A model generated the notes under the pieces. It was not told where the DNA came from and did no database searches. It saw only the letters and a list, made by a program, of their open reading frames with translations. This document shows, one piece after another, positions 1 to 6,762 of a stretch of DNA of 16,906 nt (its first letter is position 1; each line of letters opens with the position of its first letter). A program made the position numbers and the translations under genes. The stretch is from the NCBI GenBank assembly GCA_038326205.1, contig JBBQJV010000082.1, positions 1-16,906 on the forward strand, read 5' to 3'. The stretch comes from UBA7672 sp038326205 (GTDB taxonomy: Bacteria; Pseudomonadota; Alphaproteobacteria; Caulobacterales; Hyphomonadaceae).

Positions 1-536
1 CCACGGCAGCCTACGGCGTCATCAACCAGATCATCGCGTATGTTCAATTTCCCGCGATGTCGATTGGCATCACGGCATCAATCCTCGGCGCGCAGGCCAT
101 CGGCAGCGGACGACATCATATGCTGTGGCCGATCACCCGCATGGCGCTCGTTCTTAATGTTTTGATCACCGGCGCGGGCGTGATTGTCGTCTACTTGCTG
201 TCAGGGCCGATCGTCTCGATGTTCGTCACCGAAGCTGCGGTCATGGAGTTGACCAGGCATCTACTTCACATCGTGCTGTGGAGCATGGTGCTGTTTGGAT
301 TTGCCGTCGTCTTCTCCAACGCTATGCGCGCCTCCGGTACGGTGCTCGTGCCGACTGCGATCGGCATTTTCGCCATCCTTGCGGTAGAGGTTCCGGTGGC
401 CTGGTTTCTCAGCCAGGAGATCGGCATCGATGGCGTATGGTGGGCCTATCCCGCCGCTTTCTTGACGATGTTCCTCATGCAGGGTGGGTACTACACCTTT
501 GTCTGGCGTCATCAGGCGATCCGCGCTCTGGTCTGA
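1..536 (+). CDS. MATE family efflux transporter, C-terminal part (5' end outside window)
   Basis: The reading frame is open from base 3 to the stop at 534-536, giving 178 residues of the C-terminal part of a polytopic membrane protein. It begins with the frame TAAYGVINQI and continues with about five hydrophobic segments. The pattern of small and hydrophobic residues (GITASILGAQAIGSG, then NAMRASGTVLVPT) resembles the second bundle of MATE-type Na+/H+-coupled multidrug exporters (family knowledge). The product would sit in the inner membrane and export cationic compounds; the substrate cannot be read from the sequence. The first in-frame ATG (57) is internal, because conserved-looking membrane sequence precedes it. 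A hairpin follows the stop. The assignment to MATE is fairly firm; a Wzx/MOP-type flippase is the main alternative. Confidence 0.8.
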   Translation, partial: TAAYGVINQIIAYVQFPAMSIGITASILGAQAIGSGRHHMLWPITRMALVLNVLITGAGVIVVYLLSGPIVSMFVTEAAVMELTRHLLHIVLWSMVLFGFAVVFSNAMRASGTVLVPTAIGIFAILAVEVPVAWFLSQEIGIDGVWWAYPAAFLTMFLMQGGYYTFVWRHQAIRALV

Positions 537-571
537 AGAGACGCTTTACCTCCAGTCAGTCTGGCCCTTCC

Positions 572-594
572 CGGCATCCGTGCTAGGGATGCCG
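572..594 (+). terminator. Hairpin after the MATE gene
   Basis: An 8-bp perfect stem (572-579 with 587-594, arms CGGCATCC and GGATGCCG) encloses a 7-base loop, 35 bases after the MATE stop. There is no T-tract after it, so it may be a Rho-assisted 3' end or a 3'-stabilising stem, not a classical intrinsic terminator. Confidence 0.4.
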
Positions 595-625
595 CCAATC
601 AATAGTCCGCAGGGAGATTACCGCC

Positions 626-1753
626 ATGGCGCTCGAGAACCTTCAGCTCCGTTCACTCATCAAGAAAAGCGGCGAGCTTGAGCTTTCCTTGGTCAAACTG
701 CCAGTCGCCGATCCAGCGCCCGACGAGATCGTGGTGCGCATTGAAGCAACCCCTATCAATCCGTCTGACCTCGGCCTGCTGATCGGCCCCGGCGACGTCA
801 ACACACTGAAAGTCTCCGGCACAAAAGACATGCCAGTCGTCACCGCCGCTGTTGCCGACGTCGCGCTGCGCGCGATGGCTGCACGTCTCGATGAATCCAT
901 GCCGGTCGGCAATGAAGGTGCGGGCGTCGTCGTCGCCGCTGGCTCCTCGCCGGAAGCTCAAGCCCTGATGGGCAAGGCCGTCGCCATCCTTGGCGGCGAA
1001 ATGTACGCCACCTATCGCACTGTGAAAGCCAAGGCCGCCCTGCCGCTGCCGGCTGGCGCGACTCCTGCAGACGGCGCATCCTGCTTCGTGAACCCGCTGA
1101 CCGCGCTCGCGATGGTCAAGACCATGAAGATGGAAGGCCACACGGCGCTGGTGCACACGGCGGCCGCCTCGAACCTCGGCCAGATGCTCAACAAGATCTG
1201 CCTCGTGGACGGCGTGGACCTTGTGAACATCGTGCGCTCGGACGAGCAGACCAAACTCCTGAAGGACATCGGCGCGAAGTACATTGTCGACTCGTCCAAA
1301 CCGACCTTCATGGAAGACCTGATCACCGCGCTGACGGCGACAGGTGCGACGCTAGCGTTCGACGCCATCGGCGGCGGCAAGCTGGCCGGGCAGATCCTCG
1401 GCGCGATGGAAATCGCGCTGAACTCCCGCCCAGGCGCCTACAGCCGCTATGGCTCCTCAACCCACAAGCAGGTTTACATCTATGGCCGTCTCAGCCTTGA
1501 GCCGACCATCCTTGGCGCTGCCTATGGCATGGCGTGGGGCGTCGGCGGGTTCCTGCTGACGCCGTTCCTTGCCAAGGTCGGCATGGAAGAAGCCGGCAAG
1601 CTGCGCGCCCGCGTGGCGGCGGAGCTCAAGACGACGTTCGCCAGCCACTACACGAAAACGCTCTCGCTCCGCGATGTGCTCGATCCCGAAGCAATCAAGG
1701 CCTACAACCGCAAGGCGACCGGCGAGAAGTTCCTGATCAATCCATCCCTTTGA
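626..1753 (+). CDS. Zinc-less medium-chain dehydrogenase/reductase (quinone oxidoreductase/alcohol dehydrogenase-like)
   Basis: This 375-residue protein has a GroES-like N-terminal fold (RIEATPINPSDLG at about 38-50, GNEGAGVV at 95-102). A Rossmann cofactor domain follows, centred on HTAAASNLGQ (177-186) and IVDSS. No structural or catalytic zinc cysteines are visible, which points to the zinc-less reductase side of the MDR superfamily: NAD(P)H-dependent reduction of a quinone or an activated alkene. The substrate is unknown. Residues 55-94 form an extra stretch between the NPSDLG loop and the GNEGAG motif, which I do not expect in a minimal quinone oxidoreductase. The start is supported by AGGGAG, about ten bases upstream of ATG. 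The adenylate-forming enzyme gene follows 123 bases downstream on the same strand, so shared expression is possible but not shown. Confidence 0.85.
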   Translation: MALENLQLRSLIKKSGELELSLVKLPVADPAPDEIVVRIEATPINPSDLGLLIGPGDVNTLKVSGTKDMPVVTAAVADVALRAMAARLDESMPVGNEGAGVVVAAGSSPEAQALMGKAVAILGGEMYATYRTVKAKAALPLPAGATPADGASCFVNPLTALAMVKTMKMEGHTALVHTAAASNLGQMLNKICLVDGVDLVNIVRSDEQTKLLKDIGAKYIVDSSKPTFMEDLITALTATGATLAFDAIGGGKLAGQILGAMEIALNSRPGAYSRYGSSTHKQVYIYGRLSLEPTILGAAYGMAWGVGGFLLTPFLAKVGMEEAGKLRARVAAELKTTFASHYTKTLSLRDVLDPEAIKAYNRKATGEKFLINPSL

Positions 1754-1806
1754 AATATGGGCCTCTAACGCCGAACCCCGCCTTCCCCTGAACAATCGGT
1801 ATGCTA

Positions 1807-1839
1807 GACAGGCGCCGCTCAGGAAAGCGGCGACCTGTC
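1807..1839 (+). other. Long hairpin in the leader of the acyl-CoA synthetase gene
   Basis: GACAGG plus CGCCGCT (1807-1819) pairs with AGCGGCG (1826-1832) and CCTGTC (1834-1839). This makes a 13-bp stem with one bulged A at 1833 and a six-base loop. No T-tract follows. It lies 37 bases before the GTG start and just after a TATGCT sequence (1800-1805) that could be a -10 element, although no good -35 is present. It could end the upstream transcript, or be a structured 5' leader. Confidence 0.5.
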
Positions 1840-1876
1840 GAAGAACAGGCGCCTGAAGTTCGGGAAGGACATAGTC

Positions 1877-3565
1877 GTGGTCTCAAGAGAGCAGGCGCTT
1901 GCCACACTTACAGCGCCCGGACAGCCATTCGAGATCGTCGAAGTCGACGTTCGCGACCGGCATTTGCGGGTCTTCAGGAACGCCCCGCGCAACCTCCGCG
2001 AAATCTACGAAACCACGCGCAGCGATAAAATTTTCATCATCTACGAAGACGAACGCCTGACCTATGAAGATGTCTGGCGGCGTAGCTGCACGTTGGCGCA
2101 TGCGATGGTGGTGGAGCATGGGGTCGGGCGCGGTGACCGTGTCGCACTCTCGATGCGGAACTACCCGGAATGGATCGTCGCCTACATGGCGATTACGTCT
2201 ATCGGCGCGATGTGCGTGGCGATGAACGCGCTGTGGACAGCCGACGAGATGTCTTACGGCTTGTCCATGTCGCAGCCGAAACTGCTGATCACCGACCAGG
2301 AGCGGCTCGACCGCCTCGCCTCGCTCGCCAATCCGCCGACTGGTTTTACGATCATCGCCACGCGCACGACCAAGCCGCTGCCCGCCGATGCACGCAGCTG
2401 GGCGGAGACGATGTCCGGCCCTGAGCAGACCACGATGCCGGCTGTCAACGCCGACCCGGATGGCGATGCGCACATGCTGTTCACTTCCGGCTCAACCGGC
2501 AATCCGAAGGGCGCTGTATCCACGCATCGCAATGTGATCTCGGCCCTGCTGTCATGGGAGCTCGACCTGCACGCGGCATGGGAAGTCGGCCTACTGGATC
2601 GTCCGGCCACCGAACCGCCGCCGCAGACCGCCATGCTGCTGGCCATCCCGCTGTTCCACGTCACCGGCCTGCTCGCCTGCGCCGTCCAGTCCTTCAGGTT
2701 TCAGCGCCGCATCGTGATGATGTATAAATGGGACGTCGAAAAAGGCGCCGAAGTCATCGAGCGCGAGGGCATCACCCACATGACGGCGACACCGGCCATC
2801 ACGGGCGATCTCGTCGCCTATTCGCGCCGCACCGGCCGCACGTTTCCGACACTGGTGTCGATCGGCGGCGGCGGCGCTTCGCGTGCGCCGGAGCAGGTTC
2901 GCGCTATCGACTCCGTGTTCGAGCAAGCCAAGCCCGGCACAGGCTGGGGCATGACCGAGACCAATGCCATCGGCGTCGGCATCGCGGCGGCTGACTACCT
3001 GCGAAAGCCGGAAAGTTCGGGGCGTTGCTCGGCCGTGCTCGACCTCCGCGTGGTGGACGAAAACGGCAAGACGCTTCCCGCTGGTGAGCGCGGGGAGCTT
3101 TTGATCCGCGGCGCATCGATCATGCAGGGCTATTGGCAGAACCCAAAAGCGAACGCCGAGAATTTTGTCGACGGAGACTGGTTCCGCACCGGCGACGTCG
3201 CGGTCATCGACGATGAAGGGTTCCTGTTCATCGTCGATCGCATCAAGGATCTGGTGATCCGTGGCGGCGAGAATATCGGCTGTGGCGCTGTGGAATATGC
3301 CCTGCAAGAACATCCGGCCGTCGAAGAGGCGTGCGTCTATGGCGTGCCCGACGAACGCCTCGGCGAGGAAGTCTGCGCGACATTGTTCCTCAGCAAGCCG
3401 GTGACGGATGACGAGCTGCGCGCCTTCCTGTCGACGCGCCTCGGGAAATTCCAAATTCCACGCTATTTCCGCTTCACCACCGAGCCACTCCCGCGCGGCG
3501 CTACGGGCAAGATCATGAAGAAAGATCTGCGCGCGCAGGCCACAAAGGAAATGGCCGGCGGCTAA
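1877..3565 (+). CDS. Acyl-CoA synthetase / AMP-dependent ligase (class I adenylate-forming enzyme)
   Basis: The 562-residue protein carries the full ANL-family core. The P-loop is LFTSGSTGNPKG (from about residue 201), followed by GWGMTET (356-362), WFRTGD and the hinge region DRIKDLVIRGGENI. The catalytic C-terminal lysine is K545 in RGATGKIMKKDLR. The family activates a carboxylic acid as acyl-AMP and transfers it to CoA; which acid is used cannot be read from the sequence, though fatty or aromatic acids are usual. The start is GTG at 1877, supported by GGGAAGGA seven to fifteen bases upstream; the earlier ATG at 1801 is in another frame. The length is normal for the family, and the gene follows the MDR reductase, which could suit a joint acyl-CoA or aromatic acid pathway (inference). 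Confidence 0.93.
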   Translation: MVSREQALATLTAPGQPFEIVEVDVRDRHLRVFRNAPRNLREIYETTRSDKIFIIYEDERLTYEDVWRRSCTLAHAMVVEHGVGRGDRVALSMRNYPEWIVAYMAITSIGAMCVAMNALWTADEMSYGLSMSQPKLLITDQERLDRLASLANPPTGFTIIATRTTKPLPADARSWAETMSGPEQTTMPAVNADPDGDAHMLFTSGSTGNPKGAVSTHRNVISALLSWELDLHAAWEVGLLDRPATEPPPQTAMLLAIPLFHVTGLLACAVQSFRFQRRIVMMYKWDVEKGAEVIEREGITHMTATPAITGDLVAYSRRTGRTFPTLVSIGGGGASRAPEQVRAIDSVFEQAKPGTGWGMTETNAIGVGIAAADYLRKPESSGRCSAVLDLRVVDENGKTLPAGERGELLIRGASIMQGYWQNPKANAENFVDGDWFRTGDVAVIDDEGFLFIVDRIKDLVIRGGENIGCGAVEYALQEHPAVEEACVYGVPDERLGEEVCATLFLSKPVTDDELRAFLSTRLGKFQIPRYFRFTTEPLPRGATGKIMKKDLRAQATKEMAGG

Positions 3566-3574
3566 TCGCGGAGA

Positions 3575-3742
3575 TCAATGTTCCCGAAGGGGCACCGCGC
3601 CAGCGTCGCCATTGCCCTTGATGGCGATCAACGACATGATGAAGTGTGCGAGGGCTTTCATGGGAGGCGCCTTACGGACTGCGGCGTTCTGTGTGTCTGA
3701 AGTGGGCATGCGCCGCCCCGTCGCAATGCGGCCATCCTTCAT
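3575..3742 (-). CDS. Possible small protein downstream of the membrane gene (uncertain)
   Basis: A 55-codon minus-strand frame begins with ATG at 3742, four bases after the stop of the membrane protein gene, and ends with TGA at 3575-3577. The translation starts MKDGRIATGRRM and ends GAVPLREH. Later in-frame ATGs lie at 3709 and at the codon reading MKALAHF, which has the best Shine-Dalgarno (AAGGCG). I recognise no family. It runs in the same direction as the VOC and membrane genes, so it would be the third gene of the SoxR-linked operon if real. No Shine-Dalgarno precedes the first ATG, and the frame may be chance in GC-rich DNA. Confidence 0.22.
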   Translation of the reverse strand: MKDGRIATGRRMPTSDTQNAAVRKAPPMKALAHFIMSLIAIKGNGDAGAVPLREH

Positions 3743-3746
3743 GATT

Positions 3747-4289
3747 TCAGAACGGTTCGTTGAGCCCTGCTGACGGTTGCGCCGAAATCACGGCTGTCAT
3801 CCTACCGATGGGCCGCAGCATCGACATCCCGGCCAGAGCATATCCCGCGCCAAGGCATAGACCCGACGCCAGAAACGCCTGCGGCCAGGCTGATGATGCC
3901 AGGCCCGCCAGCAGCGTCGTGATCCATAGCCATGCGCTCGCGCGCAGGATCCCCGCTCGCTGCAGCATTGCCGACAAACCGGCAAGGCCCGCGACAAACA
4001 CCAGCGCACCGACACGGTAGAAGTCGATGCCGAATGCCGGCGCATCCGGCCCGACAATGCTGGCGACACCTGCCAGCGCCACGAGGAATGCGACAAGACC
4101 GAGCGTTCCAACGTGGTCGGCGCTGGAGAGGTAGATCGCGATCAACCCCATCAGCAGGCAGACATCGATGACGCCGTAGAACGCCTCAAGCCAGGCGAGA
4201 TCAGCTTGATATGGAATGAAAGTGGAGGCGATGCGCAGCACGCCGCCGATGATCGCGGCGACTGCGCCGACGCGGACGAGCTGGCTCAT
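3747..4289 (-). CDS. Small polytopic membrane protein, function unknown (SoxR-linked operon)
   Basis: This 180-residue protein consists of about five to six hydrophobic segments (for example VGAVAAIIGGVLRIA, GVIDVCLLMGLIAIYL, TLGLVAFLVALAGVA) with short polar links, so it should lie in the inner membrane. I recognise no family. The ATG at 4289 overlaps the TGA of the upstream VOC gene (ATGA, 4286-4289), which indicates translational coupling and an operon; longer upstream starts in this frame would run deep into the VOC gene and are unlikely. Because the operon has a SoxR-box promoter, the protein is probably made when redox-cycling compounds are present (inference). Confidence 0.75.
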   Translation of the reverse strand: MSQLVRVGAVAAIIGGVLRIASTFIPYQADLAWLEAFYGVIDVCLLMGLIAIYLSSADHVGTLGLVAFLVALAGVASIVGPDAPAFGIDFYRVGALVFVAGLAGLSAMLQRAGILRASAWLWITTLLAGLASSAWPQAFLASGLCLGAGYALAGMSMLRPIGRMTAVISAQPSAGLNEPF

Positions 4290-4717
4290 GCGTAGCTCAC
4301 GACTTCGAATTCCACGCCGCCCCGGTCGCGAAAGTAGAAGCGACGACCGGGAAAATAGTCGGCGTGTGCGTATGGCTCGTATCCCGCCGCGCGGATCTTT
4401 GTCTCTGTCGCGGAGAGGTCCCTTACACACACGCCAACATGGTTGGGCTGTCCAACGCCAGCGGCCTCTCTGAGGTCTTCTGGAGGCGTGTAGAGCACCA
4501 CATACGGTCCATCGGTTCCGACATGGATGGAGTGGCCGCCAAGCTTGGCTTGCCCCTCCCAGCGGACATGCCAGCCAAACACCTCAACCAGCAGCCGCGC
4601 AGTTTCCTGCGCCGAGGATGTCGTGACGTTGACGTGCTCAAGCACCGCTTGCCCGTCCGCCGCATCGACAGCTTCATGCATTGCGGCGCCCGGGAAGGTT
4701 GTCGCCGTATCAGCCAT
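4286..4717 (-). CDS. VOC family protein (glyoxalase/bleomycin resistance/dioxygenase fold)
   Basis: The 143-residue protein has the paired beta-alpha-beta-beta-beta modules of the vicinal-oxygen-chelate superfamily. The first starts at LEHVNV (H28), with AKLGGHSIHVGTDGPYVVLYTP in the middle. The second starts at PNHVGVCV (H93) and ends at GVEFEVV (E138). H28, H93 and E138 fall at usual metal-ligand positions. Members isomerise, cleave or bind small electrophiles or drugs; the exact substrate is unknown. The start at 4717 is backed by GAAGGG about eight bases upstream, and an alternative start is M13. The gene diverges from soxR across a SoxR-box promoter and is coupled by ATGA overlap to the membrane protein gene. 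This suggests a role in dealing with redox-active or electrophilic compounds (inference). Confidence 0.85.
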   Translation of the reverse strand: MADTATTFPGAAMHEAVDAADGQAVLEHVNVTTSSAQETARLLVEVFGWHVRWEGQAKLGGHSIHVGTDGPYVVLYTPPEDLREAAGVGQPNHVGVCVRDLSATETKIRAAGYEPYAHADYFPGRRFYFRDRGGVEFEVVSYA

Positions 4718-4753
4718 GTTGAGACCCTTCGTTATGCCCCGTCTGTTGCGGGG

Positions 4754-4782
4754 TTGCTTCCAATGGGCATGAGTCGTAATTC
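4754..4782 (+). promoter_or_regulatory. Candidate soxR promoter
   Basis: TTGCTT (4754-4759) and TAATTC (4777-4782) are separated by 17 bases, a good sigma-70-like arrangement. Transcription would start near 4789, inside the SoxR dyad (4782-4799), leaving a leader of about 27 bases before the soxR ATG. SoxR bound to the dyad would cover this start, so autorepression is likely (inference). Confidence 0.5.
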
Positions 4783-4803
4783 CTCAACCTAACTTGAGGT
4801 CAA
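4773..4803 (-). promoter_or_regulatory. SoxR-type promoter of the VOC/membrane operon
   Basis: On the minus strand TTGACC (4803-4798) and TACGAC (4778-4773) are separated by 19 bases, and the spacer holds most of the SoxR dyad. The over-long spacer is characteristic of promoters activated by MerR-family DNA distortion. The layout closely matches my memory of the enteric soxS promoter (CTCAAGTTA then TGAGGAATTA). The -10 is weak, which suits dependence on an activator. The leader would be about 50 bases and contains a small stem (4737-4753) just before the Shine-Dalgarno. Confidence 0.75.
4782..4799. promoter_or_regulatory. SoxR box (operator)
   Basis: CCTCAA at 4782-4787 and TTGAGG at 4794-4799 form a perfect 6-bp inverted repeat around CCTAAC, giving an 18-bp dyad. 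The known SoxR box has the same arms around a GTTAAC centre; here the centre is off-symmetric by two bases. It lies between soxR and the VOC gene and overlaps promoters for both. Confidence 0.85.
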
Positions 4804-4815
4804 GAGAATTTTTCG

Positions 4816-5289
4816 ATGGCCGAGTCACATATCGCTGCCAGCAACCAGATCATGTCGATCGGCGATCTTGCGGAGCGCACCGGGCTCGCCGTCTCCGCCA
4901 TTCGCTTCTACGAGACCAAGGGATTGGTCACACCCGAGCGCAACACGGGCGGCCAGCGCCGCTATCTCCGCTCCGACATAAGGCGACTGTCCTTCGTGCA
5001 GGTCGCGCAGCAACTGGGCTTCTCGATCGAGGACATCCGCACCGCTCTCGCCGGCCTGCCCGAAGGCCGCACGCCGACGCAGAAGGACTGGGAGAAGATC
5101 AGCCGCGATTTCCGCGCCCATCTCGACGAGCGCATCGCGCGCATGACGCGCTTGCGCGACTATCTTGAAGGTTGCATCGGCTGTGGCTGTCTCAGCATGA
5201 AGAAGTGCGCACTGGTGAACCCGGAGGATGGGCTGAAGAAGTTTGGAGCAGGCGCGCGGGCGGTCCTGGGGGACAAGCTGGCGCGGTGA
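4816..5289 (+). CDS. soxR: Redox-sensing MerR-family regulator SoxR
   Basis: This 157-residue protein has a MerR winged helix-turn-helix at the N-terminus (SIGDLAERTGLAVSAIRFYE, about 14-33, then GGQRRY). A dimerisation helix follows, and then the SoxR-specific [2Fe-2S] cluster motif CIGCGCLSMKKC, with cysteines at 120, 123, 125 and 131. SoxR proteins sense redox-cycling compounds through this cluster and activate a promoter with a 19-bp spacer (established). Outside enterics they usually control a few detoxification genes directly, not soxS. The target here is probably the divergent VOC/membrane operon. ATG at 4816 gives an N-terminal length like the enteric protein; the Shine-Dalgarno is weak (AAGAGA), and M13 (4852) is the alternative start. 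The gene converges with glmU across a strong hairpin. Confidence 0.95.
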   Translation: MAESHIAASNQIMSIGDLAERTGLAVSAIRFYETKGLVTPERNTGGQRRYLRSDIRRLSFVQVAQQLGFSIEDIRTALAGLPEGRTPTQKDWEKISRDFRAHLDERIARMTRLRDYLEGCIGCGCLSMKKCALVNPEDGLKKFGAGARAVLGDKLAR

Positions 5290-5291
5290 AT

Positions 5292-5319
5292 GGACCGACG
5301 GGCTCCCGCCCGGCGGTCC
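5292..5319. terminator. Bidirectional hairpin between soxR and glmU
   Basis: GGACCG (5292-5297) pairs with CGGTCC (5314-5319), and CGGGC (5299-5303) pairs with GCCCG (5308-5312), around a TCCC loop with one A-G mismatch. It fills the 35-base gap between the two convergent stops. There is no T-tract on either side, so the termination mode is uncertain. Confidence 0.55.
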
Positions 5320-5324
5320 CGATG

Positions 5325-6695
5325 TCATATCGCGCCCTTCGGCTTGTTGCCCGCTTTCTTCGCGGCGGACTTCTCCGCCCGGAACGCTTTTGCCCAGCCT
5401 TCCTTGCCGACCTGGCGGCCGCGCGCGATGGCGAGGGCATCTGCCGGCACGTCTTCCACGATGACGGAACCCGAGCCGACATAGCCGCCGGCGCCAATCG
5501 TTACCGGCGCGACCAGCGATGAGTTCGAGCCGATGAAGGCGCCTTCGCCGACGACGGTGCGGTATTTGAAGAATCCGTCATAGTTGCAGAAGATCGTGCC
5601 CGCGCCGATGTTTGCGCCCGCGCCAATTTCGCCGTCGCCGAGATAGCTGAGGTGGCTGGCCTTTGCGCCTTCACCGATGGTGACGTTCTTCACTTCGACG
5701 AAATTGCCGATGTGCGCGTCCTTGCCGATCACGGCGCCCGGGCGAAGGCGGGCGTAGGGGCCGACGAGCGCGCCGGAGCCGACCTTGGCGCCTTCAAGAT
5801 GCGAGAAGGCGCGGATGACGGCGCCGCTCTCGACGCTGACACCCGTTGCGAAGACGACGTTGGGTTCGATCGTCACGCCCCGCGCGACTTTGGTGTCGTG
5901 GCTGAAATACACGGTGTCAGGCGCAGGCAGCGTGACGCCTGAAACCATCATCTGCTCGCGCACGATGTCCTGGAAGACGCGCTCCACCTGACCGAGTTCA
6001 ACCTGGCTGTTGACGCCCTGAACATCACGCTCGTCGCAATGCGCGACCGATGCCTTCAGGGACCGCTCGCGTGCGAGGCCGACGAGATCGGTGAGATAAT
6101 ATTCGCCCTTGGCGTTGTGGTTGGTCACCTGCCCCAGAAGGTCGAACAGCAGCTTGACGGGCGCGGCCATCACGCCGGAGTTGGCGAGTTCGATGCGCAG
6201 TTCCAACTCGTCGGCATCATTGGCCTCGACGATGGCATTGAGCGAACCGTCGCCATCGGTGACGAGGCGGCCATAGCGATTGGGCAGTTTGGCAATGAAG
6301 CCCAGGACGCAGATGCTCGCGCCTTTTTCGATTTCAGCGAAGGCGCGCTCGCCAGCCTCCTTCGGCACCAGCGGCGTGTCGGCGTAGAGAACGATGGCGT
6401 GGCCTTCGGCATCCTTCAACGCATCACGCGCTGCATCGACGGCGTTGGCGGTGCCGAGCTGTTCGCGTTGGACGACGACATTCTCGGCGCCGACCAGCTT
6501 TGCTGCGGCTTCCGACAGGAGCGGCATGTCCGGACCGACGACGACGACCGAACGCTTGCAGCCCAGATCCTTTGCAAGTGCGACACTCCACGCCAGCATG
6601 GAGCGGCCGCCGATCTCGTGCAGCACCTTGGGCCGCGGCGATTTCATGCGCGTACCCTTGCCCGCAGCGAGGATGATTGCGAAACGGTCGGCCAT
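5325..6695 (-). CDS. glmU: Bifunctional GlmU: glucosamine-1-phosphate N-acetyltransferase / UDP-GlcNAc pyrophosphorylase
   Basis: The 456-residue protein is full length. The N-terminal nucleotidyltransferase domain starts with LAAGKGTRMKS (residues 9-19), followed by the product-binding segments QREQLGTANAV and LYADTP. The C-terminal half is a left-handed beta-helix of hexapeptide repeats (VGSGALVG, IGAGANIGAG and others) with the acetyltransferase active-site stretch ASHLSYLGD and FCNYDG. GlmU acetylates glucosamine-1-phosphate with acetyl-CoA, then couples it to UTP to make UDP-GlcNAc for peptidoglycan and lipid A, in the cytoplasm. ATG at 6695 is preceded by GAGGA about nine bases upstream. 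It diverges from the HAD phosphatase gene over 67 bases; glmU next to a gph-like gene is a familiar alphaproteobacterial arrangement. Confidence 0.98.
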   Translation of the reverse strand: MADRFAIILAAGKGTRMKSPRPKVLHEIGGRSMLAWSVALAKDLGCKRSVVVVGPDMPLLSEAAAKLVGAENVVVQREQLGTANAVDAARDALKDAEGHAIVLYADTPLVPKEAGERAFAEIEKGASICVLGFIAKLPNRYGRLVTDGDGSLNAIVEANDADELELRIELANSGVMAAPVKLLFDLLGQVTNHNAKGEYYLTDLVGLARERSLKASVAHCDERDVQGVNSQVELGQVERVFQDIVREQMMVSGVTLPAPDTVYFSHDTKVARGVTIEPNVVFATGVSVESGAVIRAFSHLEGAKVGSGALVGPYARLRPGAVIGKDAHIGNFVEVKNVTIGEGAKASHLSYLGDGEIGAGANIGAGTIFCNYDGFFKYRTVVGEGAFIGSNSSLVAPVTIGAGGYVGSGSVIVEDVPADALAIARGRQVGKEGWAKAFRAEKSAAKKAGNKPKGAI

Positions 6696-6762
6696 TATAC
6701 GTCCTCGAGGTCGATTCCCGATCTGCCCTGACTATCACGCCCGGTCCAATGTCCAATCTGCC

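Noticed and set aside
2591..3454. Minus-strand 287-codon frame inside the acyl-CoA synthetase gene
   Set aside because: It is antisense to a well-supported ANL enzyme and has no recognisable motif.
6394..6762. N-terminal extension of the phosphatase frame into glmU
   Set aside because: It is antisense to glmU; the HAD domain begins directly at the 6763 start.
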